Positions 33,940 to 44,996 of a stretch of 64,000 nt of DNA are shown piece after piece. A program made the translations under genes and the position numbers. How positions within the stretch are numbered: the first letter of the stretch is position 1; every line of letters starts with the position of its first letter. The DNA is from Phaeosaccion multiseriatum (taxonomy: Eukaryota > Ochrophyta, other classes), in contig OZ218964.1 of the NCBI GenBank assembly GCA_965112735.1, forward strand, positions 62,001 to 126,000, given 5' to 3'. Under the pieces are notes generated by a model. The model saw only the letters and a program-made list of their open reading frames with translations. It was not told the origin of the DNA and made no database searches.

Positions 33940-36282
33940 CTATATGCCCCCGCCACCGTGGTTCTCAAAGAAGTTCAAGTCGATCAGGAAAAGCGTTCCA
34001 ATCAAGTTGCCCTTGGTGGCGCTGTCGACGTTTGGCGGGAATCTTACAGCGAACTTGTCCGCGTCTGTGAAGAGCTCGGTGCCAAGGCCGCCCCAGACCT
34101 ATAGAGCAGGCCAGAGAACACAAGAGAGGAGAATCGGGGGGTTAGAAAGAGAACAGAGAGAAGGGGAAGAGTGTGGACGACTGACCTTCTCGATGACTCC
34201 CAAGTTGTTCTGTTCCGTCCCTGTGAGAGAGCACGGGAGGGGGGAGACAAAGTCAAACAGGCGCGGCACAGGATATGCAGTGTGGCGGGTACGGCGTAGG
34301 CAAGCAAGCAACAAGCAAGCCTCACCCGTCTGGCCAGGGGGCATAATGTAAAAGGGTAGACTGCACACGCAGCATCCCTTGTGGCAGCAATGAACGCAGC
34401 AGCCTCCGCAGCACGTGGGAGGGCTGACGTCGTAGGTGTGCACGTTGTGAGCGTCATAAACCTTGAAGAAGGGGACACACCAGTAGAATGGCAGCTTGGT
34501 CTTGCCGATCATTCCGTTTGTGCCTGAGAGAGGGGGGAGAGCGGAGAGTGGAGAGGAGCTCACGCGCTAAGTGCTTAGGCAGGCTGGGGGGCGTCGGACG
34601 AAATACAAGTAGAGCGAGCAGGGAGCTCGAGGCCCCTTGTTCCTACTCCACCCCTTCCTCCCCGCCTCTTAACCACTCACCGGCGTCGAACACCGTGATA
34701 GCTTGTCTCCAGCAGCATTGGCAGGGCGCGGCGGGGCATCTCAGGGGCCTCTTCATGCTCAGAATCTGCTCCCCCCCGGCGCCCCCACCCGCAGTGACGG
34801 ACATGGTGAAGGGGCGCATGGGCCCGCAGCATATTCGAATGCAGCAACCCGAGTCCTCATTGGCGTGCATCACGTCGAAGCTTTTGTTGGCGAGGGTGGC
34901 GATCTTGTACCTGGGAGAGAGGAGGCCACACACACAGAGACAAGACATGCACAGATCAGGGGGGGGGGCGTTGGACGCACGAGAGCGAAAGACAGATCGG
35001 CGCCTGACGCCACACGGTGGGCGTAGGAAGTCAACGTTGGGGTGTACCGGAGATCCAAGGGCTTCGCTCATATAGACGCAAGGGTTTCTCTCATACTCAC
35101 TCTTGCTTGGCTGAAGAGACGACGAAGCGGTGCGGGCGAGGAAGGGACATGGCCAGGGCAAGGGGTTGGGTTCAGGGGGGAGGGGGGGGGGGAATACAAG
35201 TGCAAGGGAGTACTGTAGAGCAGGCTTGGAACAAAGATGTATGATCGAAACATTGAACACGGACCAAAGCAGGGGAGAGGGTCATGATGCAGATGCTTCT
35301 CTCTCTGTGTGGCACCCAGATGGTGGACAGGACAAGTCAACACGCAAGTCAGTGCCCACCTTCACAGCCAAGGCACTCCTGCAGCCATCCTTTGCGGCTT
35401 TGCTTCACGAACAAGTCCGACTGATGTGCAAGGTTCCTGTCCATGACGTTGCCAGATGGAGCAGCCTGTGGAGAGAACAAGTGCTCAAATGTAAGATGTT
35501 GCGTTCTCCACAAACACCTTTCCGGGGCACGCAATGTGCGCGGTCTCAGGAAACCACCGCTACTCCATCTCTCGCCAATCTCTTTCGCCCTCTCTCCTCC
35601 TCACCTGCTGGCCCTGCACTAATACGGCGCCAGGCACGGGCTGGGCGTACTGTACTAATACGGGCTGTGGCTGTCCGTACACCACCTACCATTCGAGCAA
35701 TTCGACGAGAGAGGATCGAGAGGGAGGGTAGGCGGGAAAATATGCAGAAGACAAGAGGAAATACACAAGAGGCAGGCAGTAGTAGCAGCAGCAGCAGCAG
35801 CAGTTGGGGATTCAGCAGCAGGGCGGGGGGGCGTCGGGAATACAACATATATTTTCTCCAAGAACTTTCCGGTGCAAGCAGTGTCTCCTATGTGGGCGTC
35901 TCACGAGCTACCCGTAGACAAGTAAGATGTTCGCAAAGGGACCAATCTCTCTCTCTCTCTCGTGTGTGTGCGTGTGTTCCTCACCTGCTGGCCCTGCACG
36001 GGCTGTTGGCCATAGGGCTGTTGGCCATAGGGCTGTTGACCATACTGTAGGAGTTGTCCGTGAAAACAAATGAGAGAAGAGAAAACGGGAGCAGAGGGGA
36101 GAGCAGGAGGGTGGGCCGAGAGGAAGGTGTGTCAGATGATGTGTTCTCCGCAGAACGTTCCGCGGCACGCGTTTCTTAAGTGTTGTTGTGAGCTCTTCAT
36201 GTCTGTTTCACTCTCTCTTCCTCACCTGCTGGCCCTGCACAGCGGCGGCACCAGGCACGGGCTGGCCATACTGGTTATTAGA
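33940..36282 (-). CDS. Phospholipid scramblase (PLSCR-type) with repeated Pro/Gln-rich N-terminal exons
   Basis: Predicted membrane-associated scramblase-family protein. Minus-strand exons with good splice sites: 36282-36226, 36044-35985, 35685-35605, 35465-35360, 34910-34681, 34523-34326, 34220-34186, 34098-33940 (TAG). The core reads DLFVKQSRKGWLQ, then NEDSGCCIRICCGPMRPFTM, ILSMKRPLRCPAAPCQCC, VYDAHNVHTYDVSPP, a Cys-rich stretch (CCGGCCVHCCHKGCC), VIEKVWGGLGTELFTDADKF, and the hydrophobic helix NLIGTLFLIDLNFFE. This order is that of the scramblase family, including the Asp-rich FTDADKF segment linked to Ca2+ binding in PLSCR1. The N-terminus is encoded by three paralogous exons ending in QGQQ, giving a Tyr-Gly-Gln-Pro-rich region like the proline-rich leader of animal PLSCRs. 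The junction between exons ending 35360 and starting 34910 needs one more small exon (near 35060-35100) that I could not fix in frame. The start codon lies upstream of 36282 and is unresolved. Confidence 0.85.
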
Positions 36283-36843
36283 CTGCAGCTCGAGACAAGA
36301 AGAGGAAGAGGGGAGAGGGGGGGAGAAGGGGAGAGGGAAAGAAAGTCGGAAGATGAGAGAGGAAAGATAAAAGAGGAGCAAGCAAAAGCAACAACAGCAG
36401 CAGAGCCACCAACAGAAACGTATGAAGTAGCGGCTGCAAAGCAGCAGAAGCAGCAGCAGTAGCGTAGCGCGGCGGCGGGGAGGGGGGGAGGGGAGGAGAG
36501 AAAAAAAAGAAAGTAACAGCTGGAAAATGACCCCGAAAAGTCTCAGACGGCCTGTTCAAAGCATGTTCTCTTCTTCTACTCCCGCACGCACCATGCTTCT
36601 CTCTCCTCTCTTCTTGGTTTGCGCGCTGTGCGCGTTTCCCTTTGTGTTTGTTCAAGTCTTTTTTTCACCCCTTGGATGGAAAGCCACTGTCCAGTTTCAG
36701 TTTCAGTTTCAAATCCCCCAACGGCGAGATCGCGAGTGACTTGACGCAATAAAAGACAAAAGAAAAGTGGAGGCGGAGGAGGAGGAGGGAGGAGGAAGCA
36801 CAGAGGGAGGAGGAGAGGGAAGGGGGGAGCGGGAGGGAGGAGG
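36283..36843. promoter_or_regulatory. Divergent region between scramblase and coiled-coil genes
   Basis: About 560 bp expected to contain the scramblase first exon and both promoters. It includes CAG repeats (36395-36460), a purine run with AAAAAAAA (about 36500) and three TTTCAG-type units at about 36688-36712. No protein frame is convincing. Confidence 0.5.
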
Positions 36844-36866
36844 ATGATGGCTGCTAAGCAGCATCC

Positions 36867-36897
<31 letters not shown>

Positions 36898-39800
36898 ATG
36901 GAACAGAGGCAGCAGGCTCAGCTTGGCCCCTCCTCTGCTGAGCGCCCTTCGGAGCTGGAGAGGCTCCGAGCCAAGGTCAAGGCGCAGGCCGAGGAGCTCG
37001 CCGAGCTGTGGGAAGAGAAGCAGGCCGAAGCTGCATACGTCTCGCTCTGTGAGACAAGGCTGTTGGAGCTATGCCCCTCTCACCCATTGCCTGTCACCTC
37101 CCAACACCTCGGTCACGGCTTTTCCTTTCGAAGAGGAGAGGGCAATGATGCAGCAGCTACTACGGTGGAGAGGGGGAAGGCGAAAGCCCCTCGAGCTGAA
37201 CAGGCAGCACCCACAGAGGGTGGAAAGCCAGGAGCAGCAGGAGGACGACAGAGAGGATCAGCAGGATCAGCAGCGCCACCACCGCCCGCCCCCTTTCCGC
37301 GCCCATCTCACCCGAAAGGTGTCACCAGTGGGCAGCGGTCAAAGGACCTGGCAAAAGCGTACGCTGCGGCCCAGGTAAGCAGAAGAAGAGCAGCACTTTC
37401 ACCAAAGTGTTGCGCGACTCACCCCCCCCAAACCTCCACACGCGGGACTCCTTCATGCGTACAATGTACTCGTACCAGCACGCCTCTCCTGGAATTGACG
37501 ATACGTCCCCGCATCTCCCATTGGCCTAAGAAAGGAAGGCCGCCACCTGCCCATTCCTTACTTACCCTTTGGATCACTTGCACGCTCCACACCACCACAG
37601 ATCAAGCTGCGAGATGCAGCCAAACACGTCCGCTTCTTGACGACAAGCTTGGAGGGGAAGGACAAGGAGTCTCGCTCCATGGAGAGGAGGGCACAAACCC
37701 TAGCGGCGGAGTTACAGGACCTCCGCAAGCACCACAGGAGCTGCGCGCTAACGGCGGCGGCCGGGAGGAGGGGGGGGCGGGAGGGAAGTGGGAAGCGCAG
37801 ACGCCCAATCTCCGAAGGGGCAAAAGCGGCGACCCTGGCGGCTGTTCCAGGAGAAGGAGAAGGGGTAGCGGAAGACACCGTCGGAGGAGGGAGCGAGGGA
37901 GGGGGGAGGGAGTACGCGCAGCTCAAATGGACCATGGAGGCCCTGAAGGACGAGTTGTTGGCGGAGCAGGTGAGACCAAGTCGTGCGTTATCAGACGCAG
38001 GCGGGCAGGCGTATGGGCAGGAAGGCAGGAGGGCAGGAGGGACCAGGGGGTCCATAGACGGGAAAGTGCATGGGAGGATAGCGGACTGTATGTGTTTAGT
38101 GTTACATTGGGAAAAAGGAGAGCTCCTACTTGTGTGTGTGGATCTTCTGTGGCTCTCGAGGCAAAGAAAGAGTCAGGAAGGGTGGCGGGCTGCATGTGTA
38201 TACTATACCCTCCTACTCCCCGCCGACCCTTCCGTCCCCACCTTGCTTGCCTTGTTGACGCTACCAACTACCAACCTATCCACCTATACCGACCTACCGT
38301 CGAACAGGCTACACGGGCGGAGATGGAAGAGAAGGCCAACGCGGCGGAGGCTGCCCTCGAGATTGACCTTCACGACCTCGGACTGGAGGGCAGCGCAGGA
38401 GTCATGACAGAGCTTTCGCATGCCCGGAGGCAGGTGGACGAGCTGAGGGCAGACCTGGAGCGGAGGAGGAGGCTGCAACTGAGGTTGGAGGAGGAGCTTT
38501 CTCTAATGAGGGGAGCAGTGGAGAACCTTAAGAGGAGGTGCGACGAGGGAGCTATGGACCGAGCCGAGCGGAAGAGGTGAGAAGAGGGAGAGGAGAGAGA
38601 GAGAGAGAGAGAGAGAGGGGAAGGACCGGACCGGTTGGGCTGGGTGGGTGGGTAGATGGGCAGATGGCAGTGGATCCTCACTGGCATGACGGCAAGAGAA
38701 GCGGCAATAGTAGAGGAAGAAGTCGCACCGGGGCCATCTTTCGCATGCGAGAGAGGGGTTTGCGTTCATGCTTCCTTTGTCGTTATTCTTGTCTTTCTGT
38801 CTGCAGTGCTGCTGTTCCCTCTGGCCAAAGTAAGTATGTGGGTATGTTTGAGTGTTTATCCTGTCTTTCTTTGACGCCTTGTTTGTGTGCCTTGTGCCTT
38901 TTGCCTCTTGCTGTGCTTTCTTTGGCGTCGATTGATTGATTAATGGGTGTGATGGTGACACACACGCGCCCACACGCAGCGAGAATTCCTCGACGGGGCA
39001 CATGCACCACAAGCTCAAGCGGATGGCGGACAAGGTTTCCGAGCTTGAGGAGGAGAAGGAGGCGCTGCTGGACCATGTTAGAGATCTCATGGACAGGGGC
39101 GCGGCAGCGGAGGGGGAGGAGCAGCAGTTGGTGATACGGGGGCAGCCGCAGCAGCAGCAGCAGCAGCAGAAGCTGAAACAGAAGGAGCCTATGCAGCACA
39201 AGCAAAAGCAGCAGCAGCTGGGGGGAGAGGGTGAGGAGCAGAAAGGCTCCTCGGCGTCTGCTTCGTCAACGGAAGACGAGGGAGAACTAGGAGGGGAGAG
39301 GGGGAGGAGGAGTCGCGAGGGAAGGAGGCGGGAAGAGAGCGAGGAGCAGGAAGGCTCCTTGGAGTTTGCTTCATTAGCGGAAGACGAGAGAGGAGGGGAG
39401 GAGAGGAGAAGGAGCCGCGAGGGAGGGAGGAGAAGAAGGCGGGAAGAGGGCGAGAAAGATCTGCTGAGAAACGACGACAGAGAAGAGAGGCTGGAGGCTC
39501 TGGAGACAGGGCGCCGTAGGCTGGAAGAGGAGAAGGAGCAGCGGCAGAAGGAAGCAGCGGAGGCCAGGAGCGCGTTGCGCCGAGAGCAGGAGGAGCGAGA
39601 GAAAGAGATGAGAGAGATGGACAGGATGCATCGGGAGCTTCTCACACGGCTCCAGCAAGGTGAGGGAGGGGCGCATGGGCGCATGATGACGGTGTGGACA
39701 TGTGTTTTCGTTGGTGTCAGGACGGTGTGGGAAATGTCTTCATTGGTATGAGGGAGGGGAAATCGGGGGGCATGGCTCTATCTACCGCTTTCCTTCCTAC

Positions 39801-40991
39801 TCTAACCACTACGGTACTGTTCTGTACTGCGCCATTTGATACAATGTAACACTGGTGACGACTGTCCGCCCAGCGGGCCTGGATGAGAAGAGGGCCGCGG
39901 AGGGGCTTACCCGAGCAGAAGGTGAGAGAGAGCGAGAGAGAGAGAGAGAGGGAGGGAGGGAGGGAGAGACAGAGCGGCTCAAGCTTCCACGGGGATGCGG
40001 AGCGGAGAGCGTGTCACGGGTGCCTCCCTCCCGCCTGTGCTGGCGGAGGGGAGCAGGGGAGGAGGGGCGGGGCTGCTTGGCTTGTCGAAGAGAGGGGCCT
40101 GAGTAGAGGGGGGAGCTAAGCGATATGCGATACGGATACCGAGTGCCTGCACAGGAGGGTTGGGGTGAAAAAGGGACACTTGTGGAGGGAAGAAGAGGGG
40201 GAGAGGGACAAGGGGCGGTGTAGTGGGAGAGCTTCATGCCTCTTGGCCCGAACAAGGCTCACTCACTCCACTTTCTGCTGCTTCTCCTCCTTTCGGCGTA
40301 ATGGGATCATGGCGCGTATTTTCCCCGCCGTATCGTGCTCCGTGCTCTGCCCCATCGTATCTATCCATGTATGTATATCTCCCTGTCTATCTGTCTATGT
40401 ATCTCTCCATCTATGCATGTATCTATGAATTCTATCCATCTACCTATCTACCAATCTATCCGACTATGGTACTGCGATGAGGCAGCGGGTATCCAAGAGC
40501 TCAAGGCGCAACTTGCGGCGGAGACGAGTCGAGGAGCACTGTTGGAGGACGCAATCGATCAGATGACGGAGGTGGTGCTCGGAGGAGAGGAGGAAGAAGA
40601 AGGACAACAACAACAGCAGGAGGCACAGGAACAAGAGGATGGGGAGGGAGTAGTAGGAGGAAGAGCTAGCGGCGAAGGAGGACAGGAGCCGCAGCAGGGC
40701 GGGGCGTCGCCAGCGGAAGTACCGCTCCTGAAGGAGAGGGTGAGAGTGCCCCTCCTACAGGGGAGAGTGCTGCGGCTCCAGCGGAAGGTGAGGACTCACC
40801 GACCGACCGACCGACCGACCGACCGACATTGCGAATGGCTGGATGGACAGTACTGCTCTGTTGGCTCCTTTGACATGACGCTCGGGAGGGGCTCTCACAT
40901 CCTTGACTGCTTACCCTTGCCCACTTGCTTGCCGCGTTCGCCTTTCGAGTCCTGACTTGCCTCTGAGCGGGGCGATCTCCACTCTCCCCCA

Positions 40992-41040
<49 letters not shown>

Positions 41041-41930
41041 AACTCACTTCCCACACGCCTCCGTCCTGTTGCAAAGGTGGTGGCACTGGCAGGAGGGCAA
41101 GAGATATCCACACTGCAAGACAAACTCCGGGAAGCGGTGCGTGTGTATGTATCCTCCTCTCCGCCTCTAGGCTACTCTCTGTTTCTAGGTGGAGTGGGAG
41201 GTGTCGTATTGGAGGGAGGCGGAGGGGGCGCTTGCGGGAGGGGGGGTTGGTGGGTTGTGGGCGGACACTTCTGTGAATATGTCCTGCAAGACGTGAGAGT
41301 ATCAGAGTACTAGAGAGAGAGAGAAGTACACACAGTAGTTGGTTGGAGTTGTTGAGTTGAGTTGACTTGTGCGTGTGCCTGCAAGGCTAAGGAGGCTACT
41401 CTCCGTCTTGGAATCTCCTCCTCCTCCTCATCGTCATCGTCATCACGATCATCATCATCGTCTTCTCTACCTTTCCTTCATTCATCCATCCAGGAGGCCG
41501 TGGTGGCTCAGCAGCGGCACCACATCAGCCGGACCGATGTTCTCGCCTCTTCCCTGCAAGAATCGGTGAGCTCGTACGAAACAAAGGTGCATGAGCTCAC
41601 TCAGGAGGGGAGGGACCTCTCTCTCGAGGCGCAGCAGAGCAAGGCGGAGCTCCTGTCGGCGCTCACGGCCGTGGCTCGAGATGTGGCAGGTGGGTGGGTG
41701 GATGGGTGGGGTGTGGGCGAGTGTATGTATAGGCGGGTGGGTGTGTCAGGGCGAGGGTGGGCGGCAAAGGTACCTTCCTAGGATCGGCGTGCTGCGATGC
41801 GGGAATACGTGGGTTTGTTGTATTATCGGCTGTCTCTGTGCAGCCTTCTAATCTGGCTTCCCAGCGCGCGCTTTATTCCAACGCATACTCCCTCCCCTGC
41901 TTTGTTGTCGACCGGCCTGCGTATTTTTCC

Positions 41931-41986
<56 letters not shown>

Positions 41987-43296
41987 GCGCCTGCCTTCCG
42001 TGTTGCGGTGCGCAGCTCTTGGAGACGGACTGGACTTCATCATCCAGCCCCCAAGCATGGACTTCTCGTGCTCGCTCAAGACTGTGGCGTCTGCAACCGC
42101 GGACACTGTGCGGTGAGTGAGCAGCCGGGAGGAGCAAGGGCGGTGCAGGCTTTGGGATACATGCATAGTGTGGAATGGAATGGAAACCAAAAGGGGGAAA
42201 GAGAATACCGTGAGCCTTCCTTCAACTTTGCTCTTCTGACCTCTTGCGGGAGGAAGAGGGAGAGAGACGGACGGACAGACTTACAGACAAAGGGAGACAA
42301 ACACAGATAGACAGACAGACAGAGAGAGAGAGAGCGCTTCCAGTGGGAGTGCTTGAATAGGTGAATCAACATTCTCATTTTGTGGCAGCGTTTTTATGAA
42401 GCTTATCCCGTCTTCGTCTCCGTTTTTTCCTCTTCTCCCCCTCCCCCCTTCTCCTGCGCTGCCTCCTCCCTCCTCCTCCCTAAAGCGTGCTGACCGAAAA
42501 GGCCGTTGCGCTTTGGAAAGGCGTGGCTGTGGCCGAGCAGGCGGTGCGAGCTGTGGAGGACTACCGACACATGGTCGGGGAAGCGGGGTTGACGGAGGCG
42601 GGGGCTGGGCAGGAAGGCAGAGGAGGAGGAGGAGGAGGAGGAGGAGGAGGAGGAGGAGGAGGAGGAGGAGGAGGAGGAGAAGGAGGAGGAGGAGGAGAAG
42701 GAGGAGGAGGAGGAGGAGGAGGAGGAGGAGGAGGAGGAGGAGGAGGAGGAGGAGGAGGAGGGGGAGGAGGGGCAAGAGGCTCGAGTTGCCGAGACGGCCT
42801 CAACTACAGGCACAGCAGTCATGGGGGCGGCGGTGGGGCCACGGGCCGGGTTGTACATGTGCATCGCACGGGTTCGTTCGACTTGAGCACCGTCATGAGT
42901 CAGAGTCAGAGGCCGTGTCAGGGGGGGTGTGCCTGGCATAGCGAGGGGCACCGGCAGAGGCGTGGGCAGGGGCAGGCATATGGGCAGGGGCACGGGTGGT
43001 GCTGCGAGTGTCTGGGGGGAGGAAGGGGCTGCGAGCTGGAGAGGAGAGAGCACATCAGAAGGGGAGGAGGATTGGGAGGGGGGGGAGGGGGGGGGCATGT
43101 GCTCACAGAGTGCGTCGTCCACAGGTTGCAGAGCAAGCTAAAGCAGACTCTGGGGCCCGGGGGGGGCGGGGCTGAGAGAGGCTCCAGACAGGAGTGTCAC
43201 TCTCGCTACTTGGCGAGTCACTCTGGAAGGGCGCTCAAGGGCAGGTTGAGAAGGGCACAGGAGGAGCTGGCAGCCCTCAGAGTGGGCAACGTGTAG
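36844..43296 (+). CDS. Coiled-coil protein with poly-Gly tract, function unknown
   Basis: Ten exons: 36844-37374, 37601-37969, 38308-38576, 38980-39659, 39874-39921, 40486-40787, 41077-41136, 41494-41689, 42016-42112, 42486-43296 (TAG). They total 3,363 nt, in frame, about 1,120 residues. The N-terminus is Gln-rich. Heptad-like segments include LERLRAKVKAQAEELAELWE, VDELRADLERRRRLQLRLEE, MADKVSELEEEKEALLDHV and LEALETGRRRLEEEKEQ, and further segments continue through exons 6-8. Exon 4 carries EEQQLVIRGQPQQQQ, related to the LVIQQ motif found elsewhere in the window. The last exon contains a run of about 45 Gly from (GGA)n, then a Gly/Gln/His-rich low-complexity region and a short basic C-terminal helix. 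No catalytic signature. It is either a cytoskeletal or structural scaffold or simply unrecognised. Exons 5, 6 and 7 are short and were placed mainly by phase. Confidence 0.7.
41933..41988. repeat. (CTGT)n microsatellite in an intron
   Basis: About 14 CTGT tetramers lie just upstream of the acceptor (AG 42014-42015) of exon 9 of the + strand coiled-coil gene. Confidence 0.95.
42619..42768. repeat. (GGA)n coding repeat, poly-Gly
   Basis: About 48 GGA triplets with two GAA variants, in the last exon of the + strand coiled-coil gene. Only the poly-Gly frame joins in phase to the preceding exon and to the stop; the poly-Arg and poly-Glu readings are shadows. Confidence 0.9.
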
Positions 43297-43646
43297 ATAA
43301 GAGAGAGAGATTGAGTTTATAAGTATATCCAATGGCGTTGGCGTTATTTATTTGTTGAAGAATGAAGTTCCATCTAAGTCTTGTCCCCCCCCTTCTCGGG
43401 CGGTTTAAATATAGTGCGGGACGGCTTCTCTCCACCCCGTCTAGTCCTTGGAAAGACATTTTTGCTTTGTGCTTCACCTTCTCTCTCCCTCTCTTGTTCG
43501 ACACCCCCCTCTGTGCTTCCTTTTTTCTCCCCTGCAGGATCTCTCCCGTCTTAATATACACTGTCACGTAATACACATACCCCACCGCCTCCTCCTCCCT
43601 CCTCCCTAGCCCTGATTACTCTAGTGGGTGCCGGCGTCACCAAGCG
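43297..43646. other. Convergent intergenic region
   Basis: About 350 bp between two facing stop codons. It is AT-richer than the surrounding coding sequence and should carry both 3' UTRs. No gene or clear AATAAA seen. Confidence 0.6.
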
Positions 43647-44996
43647 TCACCGCTGCTGACACCGCTGCTGCTGCTGCTGCTGCTGCTGCTTCATTTGGTA
43701 GTACTCCCTGGCCGCGTCCATCCCAAAGGATTGGAGCTCTTTCGGTGTCCACCACACGTGCGCTGCCGCTCCGCCCGGGTACCTCTCGCCAAAGGCAGGT
43801 AAGAAGCACACGTCGTCGGTCTGTCGGAAGGTGACCCTCCTCCTCCGTTGCCTCCTCCTGCTGCCCCCTCGCTCCTCGTCGGTCTCGTCGGAGGTGAAGA
43901 AGGGCGAGCCAAACGTGGTCGGAGCGGTGCCGTCGCTGAACGGGCTCTTGCAAGGGGTGTGCGGCGAATTGTTCTGCTGCTGCTGCTGCTGCTTCGAAGG
44001 GCTGCTGCTGCCGTTGCCGCTGCGGGCAATGGTGACGAGCTGCTCTTGGTCCCTGGCGAAGGAGTCTGATGCGCCCCTGCCCCACGCGTCCGACCGGTCG
44101 CACAGGGCCTCCTCCTGCCACCTCAGCCAACGGGCCTCCTCTTCTCGCTGCTGCCAGAGGTCACCTTCTTCCTCGTCGTCCTCGTCCTCCGTGGTGCTAT
44201 CATCGTCGTCAAGTCTGCTGTCGCCGTCACTGCCCTCTGCCCACCCTTCGTCGTGGGTCCCCTCCGCCATCTCCTCCTCCTCCTCCTCCTCCTCCTCCTC
44301 CTCCTCCTCCCCGTCCTCCTCCTCCTGCTTCTCTTGCGCCTCCTCCTCCTCATCGCTGCCGCGGCACGTGCTTATCGGCGCGACCCTACCACCAGCGCGG
44401 CAGTGCTTGTCGCCCTCCTTCCCCGCCGCAGCGGCCCTCTGCGTCTTTCGCCGTCGGCGCCTCCTCTTTGCAATCTTCTCCCCCTCGGCTTCATCGTAGG
44501 TGCAGTCGTCGTCATCATCATCATGCAATGCGCTGCGGAGCAGCGTGACCCTGCGCTGAACGAGGAGCAACCTACCGCCATCGACGCTACCACTGCTGCT
44601 GCTGCTGCTGCTGCTGCTGCCACTGCTGGTGTCGAGAGAGTCAAGGTAGTCATCACCTTCTCGTCTGAACAGGGGTAAGAACTCCGGTGGGAAGTCGTCC
44701 TCGCTCTCGCTCGCGCTGTCCATGATCTCGTAAATGCTGGCCCTCCTCTCCAGCCACTCGTCACGCTCTCTGCTCGCCGATTCATCGAACTCCTCCTCCT
44801 CTTGCTCATCGTCTCCCTCGCTCTCTTCGCTGACCCATGTCTCCCGCTCCCCTGCTGGCCTCTGCTCCTGCGGCTTATCTAACGGAAGCTGGAGCAGCGG
44901 GGGTCGCCGCCTTCTGTCCGATCCCCCCCCGATCCGTCCCCGCCCAATGTGCTGCAGAGAGAGGCGGGGAGCCATGAAAGAGGTGGATCGACCCAT
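43647..44996 (-). CDS. Acidic low-complexity protein with RVTF (PP1-docking-like) motif and Trp-rich C-terminal module
   Basis: Single long frame of 449 residues, ending TGA at 43647. The N-terminus is basic and Arg-rich; residues about 55-320 are strongly acidic with Ser, Asp and Glu runs, interrupted by a basic patch KRRRRRRKTQR resembling a nuclear localisation signal. Near the end RRRRVTF (about 384-390) is followed by VWWTPKELQSFGMDAAREYY. RVxF after basic residues is the classic docking motif for protein phosphatase 1. In diatom and other heterokont proteins I recall a similar pattern of an RVxF-like strand followed by a W-x-P/T-x-E-[LD]-x-x-F helix, so this may be a small lineage-specific module. 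A regulatory or scaffold role around PP1 is an inference. A short intron near the N-terminus (an acceptor-like ctctctgcag at about 44953) is possible. Confidence 0.65.
   Translation of the reverse strand: MGRSTSFMAPRLSLQHIGRGRIGGGSDRRRRPPLLQLPLDKPQEQRPAGERETWVSEESEGDDEQEEEEFDESASRERDEWLERRASIYEIMDSASESEDDFPPEFLPLFRREGDDYLDSLDTSSGSSSSSSSSSGSVDGGRLLLVQRRVTLLRSALHDDDDDDCTYDEAEGEKIAKRRRRRRKTQRAAAAGKEGDKHCRAGGRVAPISTCRGSDEEEEAQEKQEEEDGEEEEEEEEEEEEEMAEGTHDEGWAEGSDGDSRLDDDDSTTEDEDDEEEGDLWQQREEEARWLRWQEEALCDRSDAWGRGASDSFARDQEQLVTIARSGNGSSSPSKQQQQQQNNSPHTPCKSPFSDGTAPTTFGSPFFTSDETDEERGGSRRRQRRRRVTFRQTDDVCFLPAFGERYPGGAAAHVWWTPKELQSFGMDAAREYYQMKQQQQQQQQRCQQR

Noticed and set aside
42281-43122. Minus-strand Leu/Pro/Ser-rich frames opposite the GGA tract
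   Set aside because: Complement of a triplet repeat within an exon that fits the + strand gene in phase to its stop.
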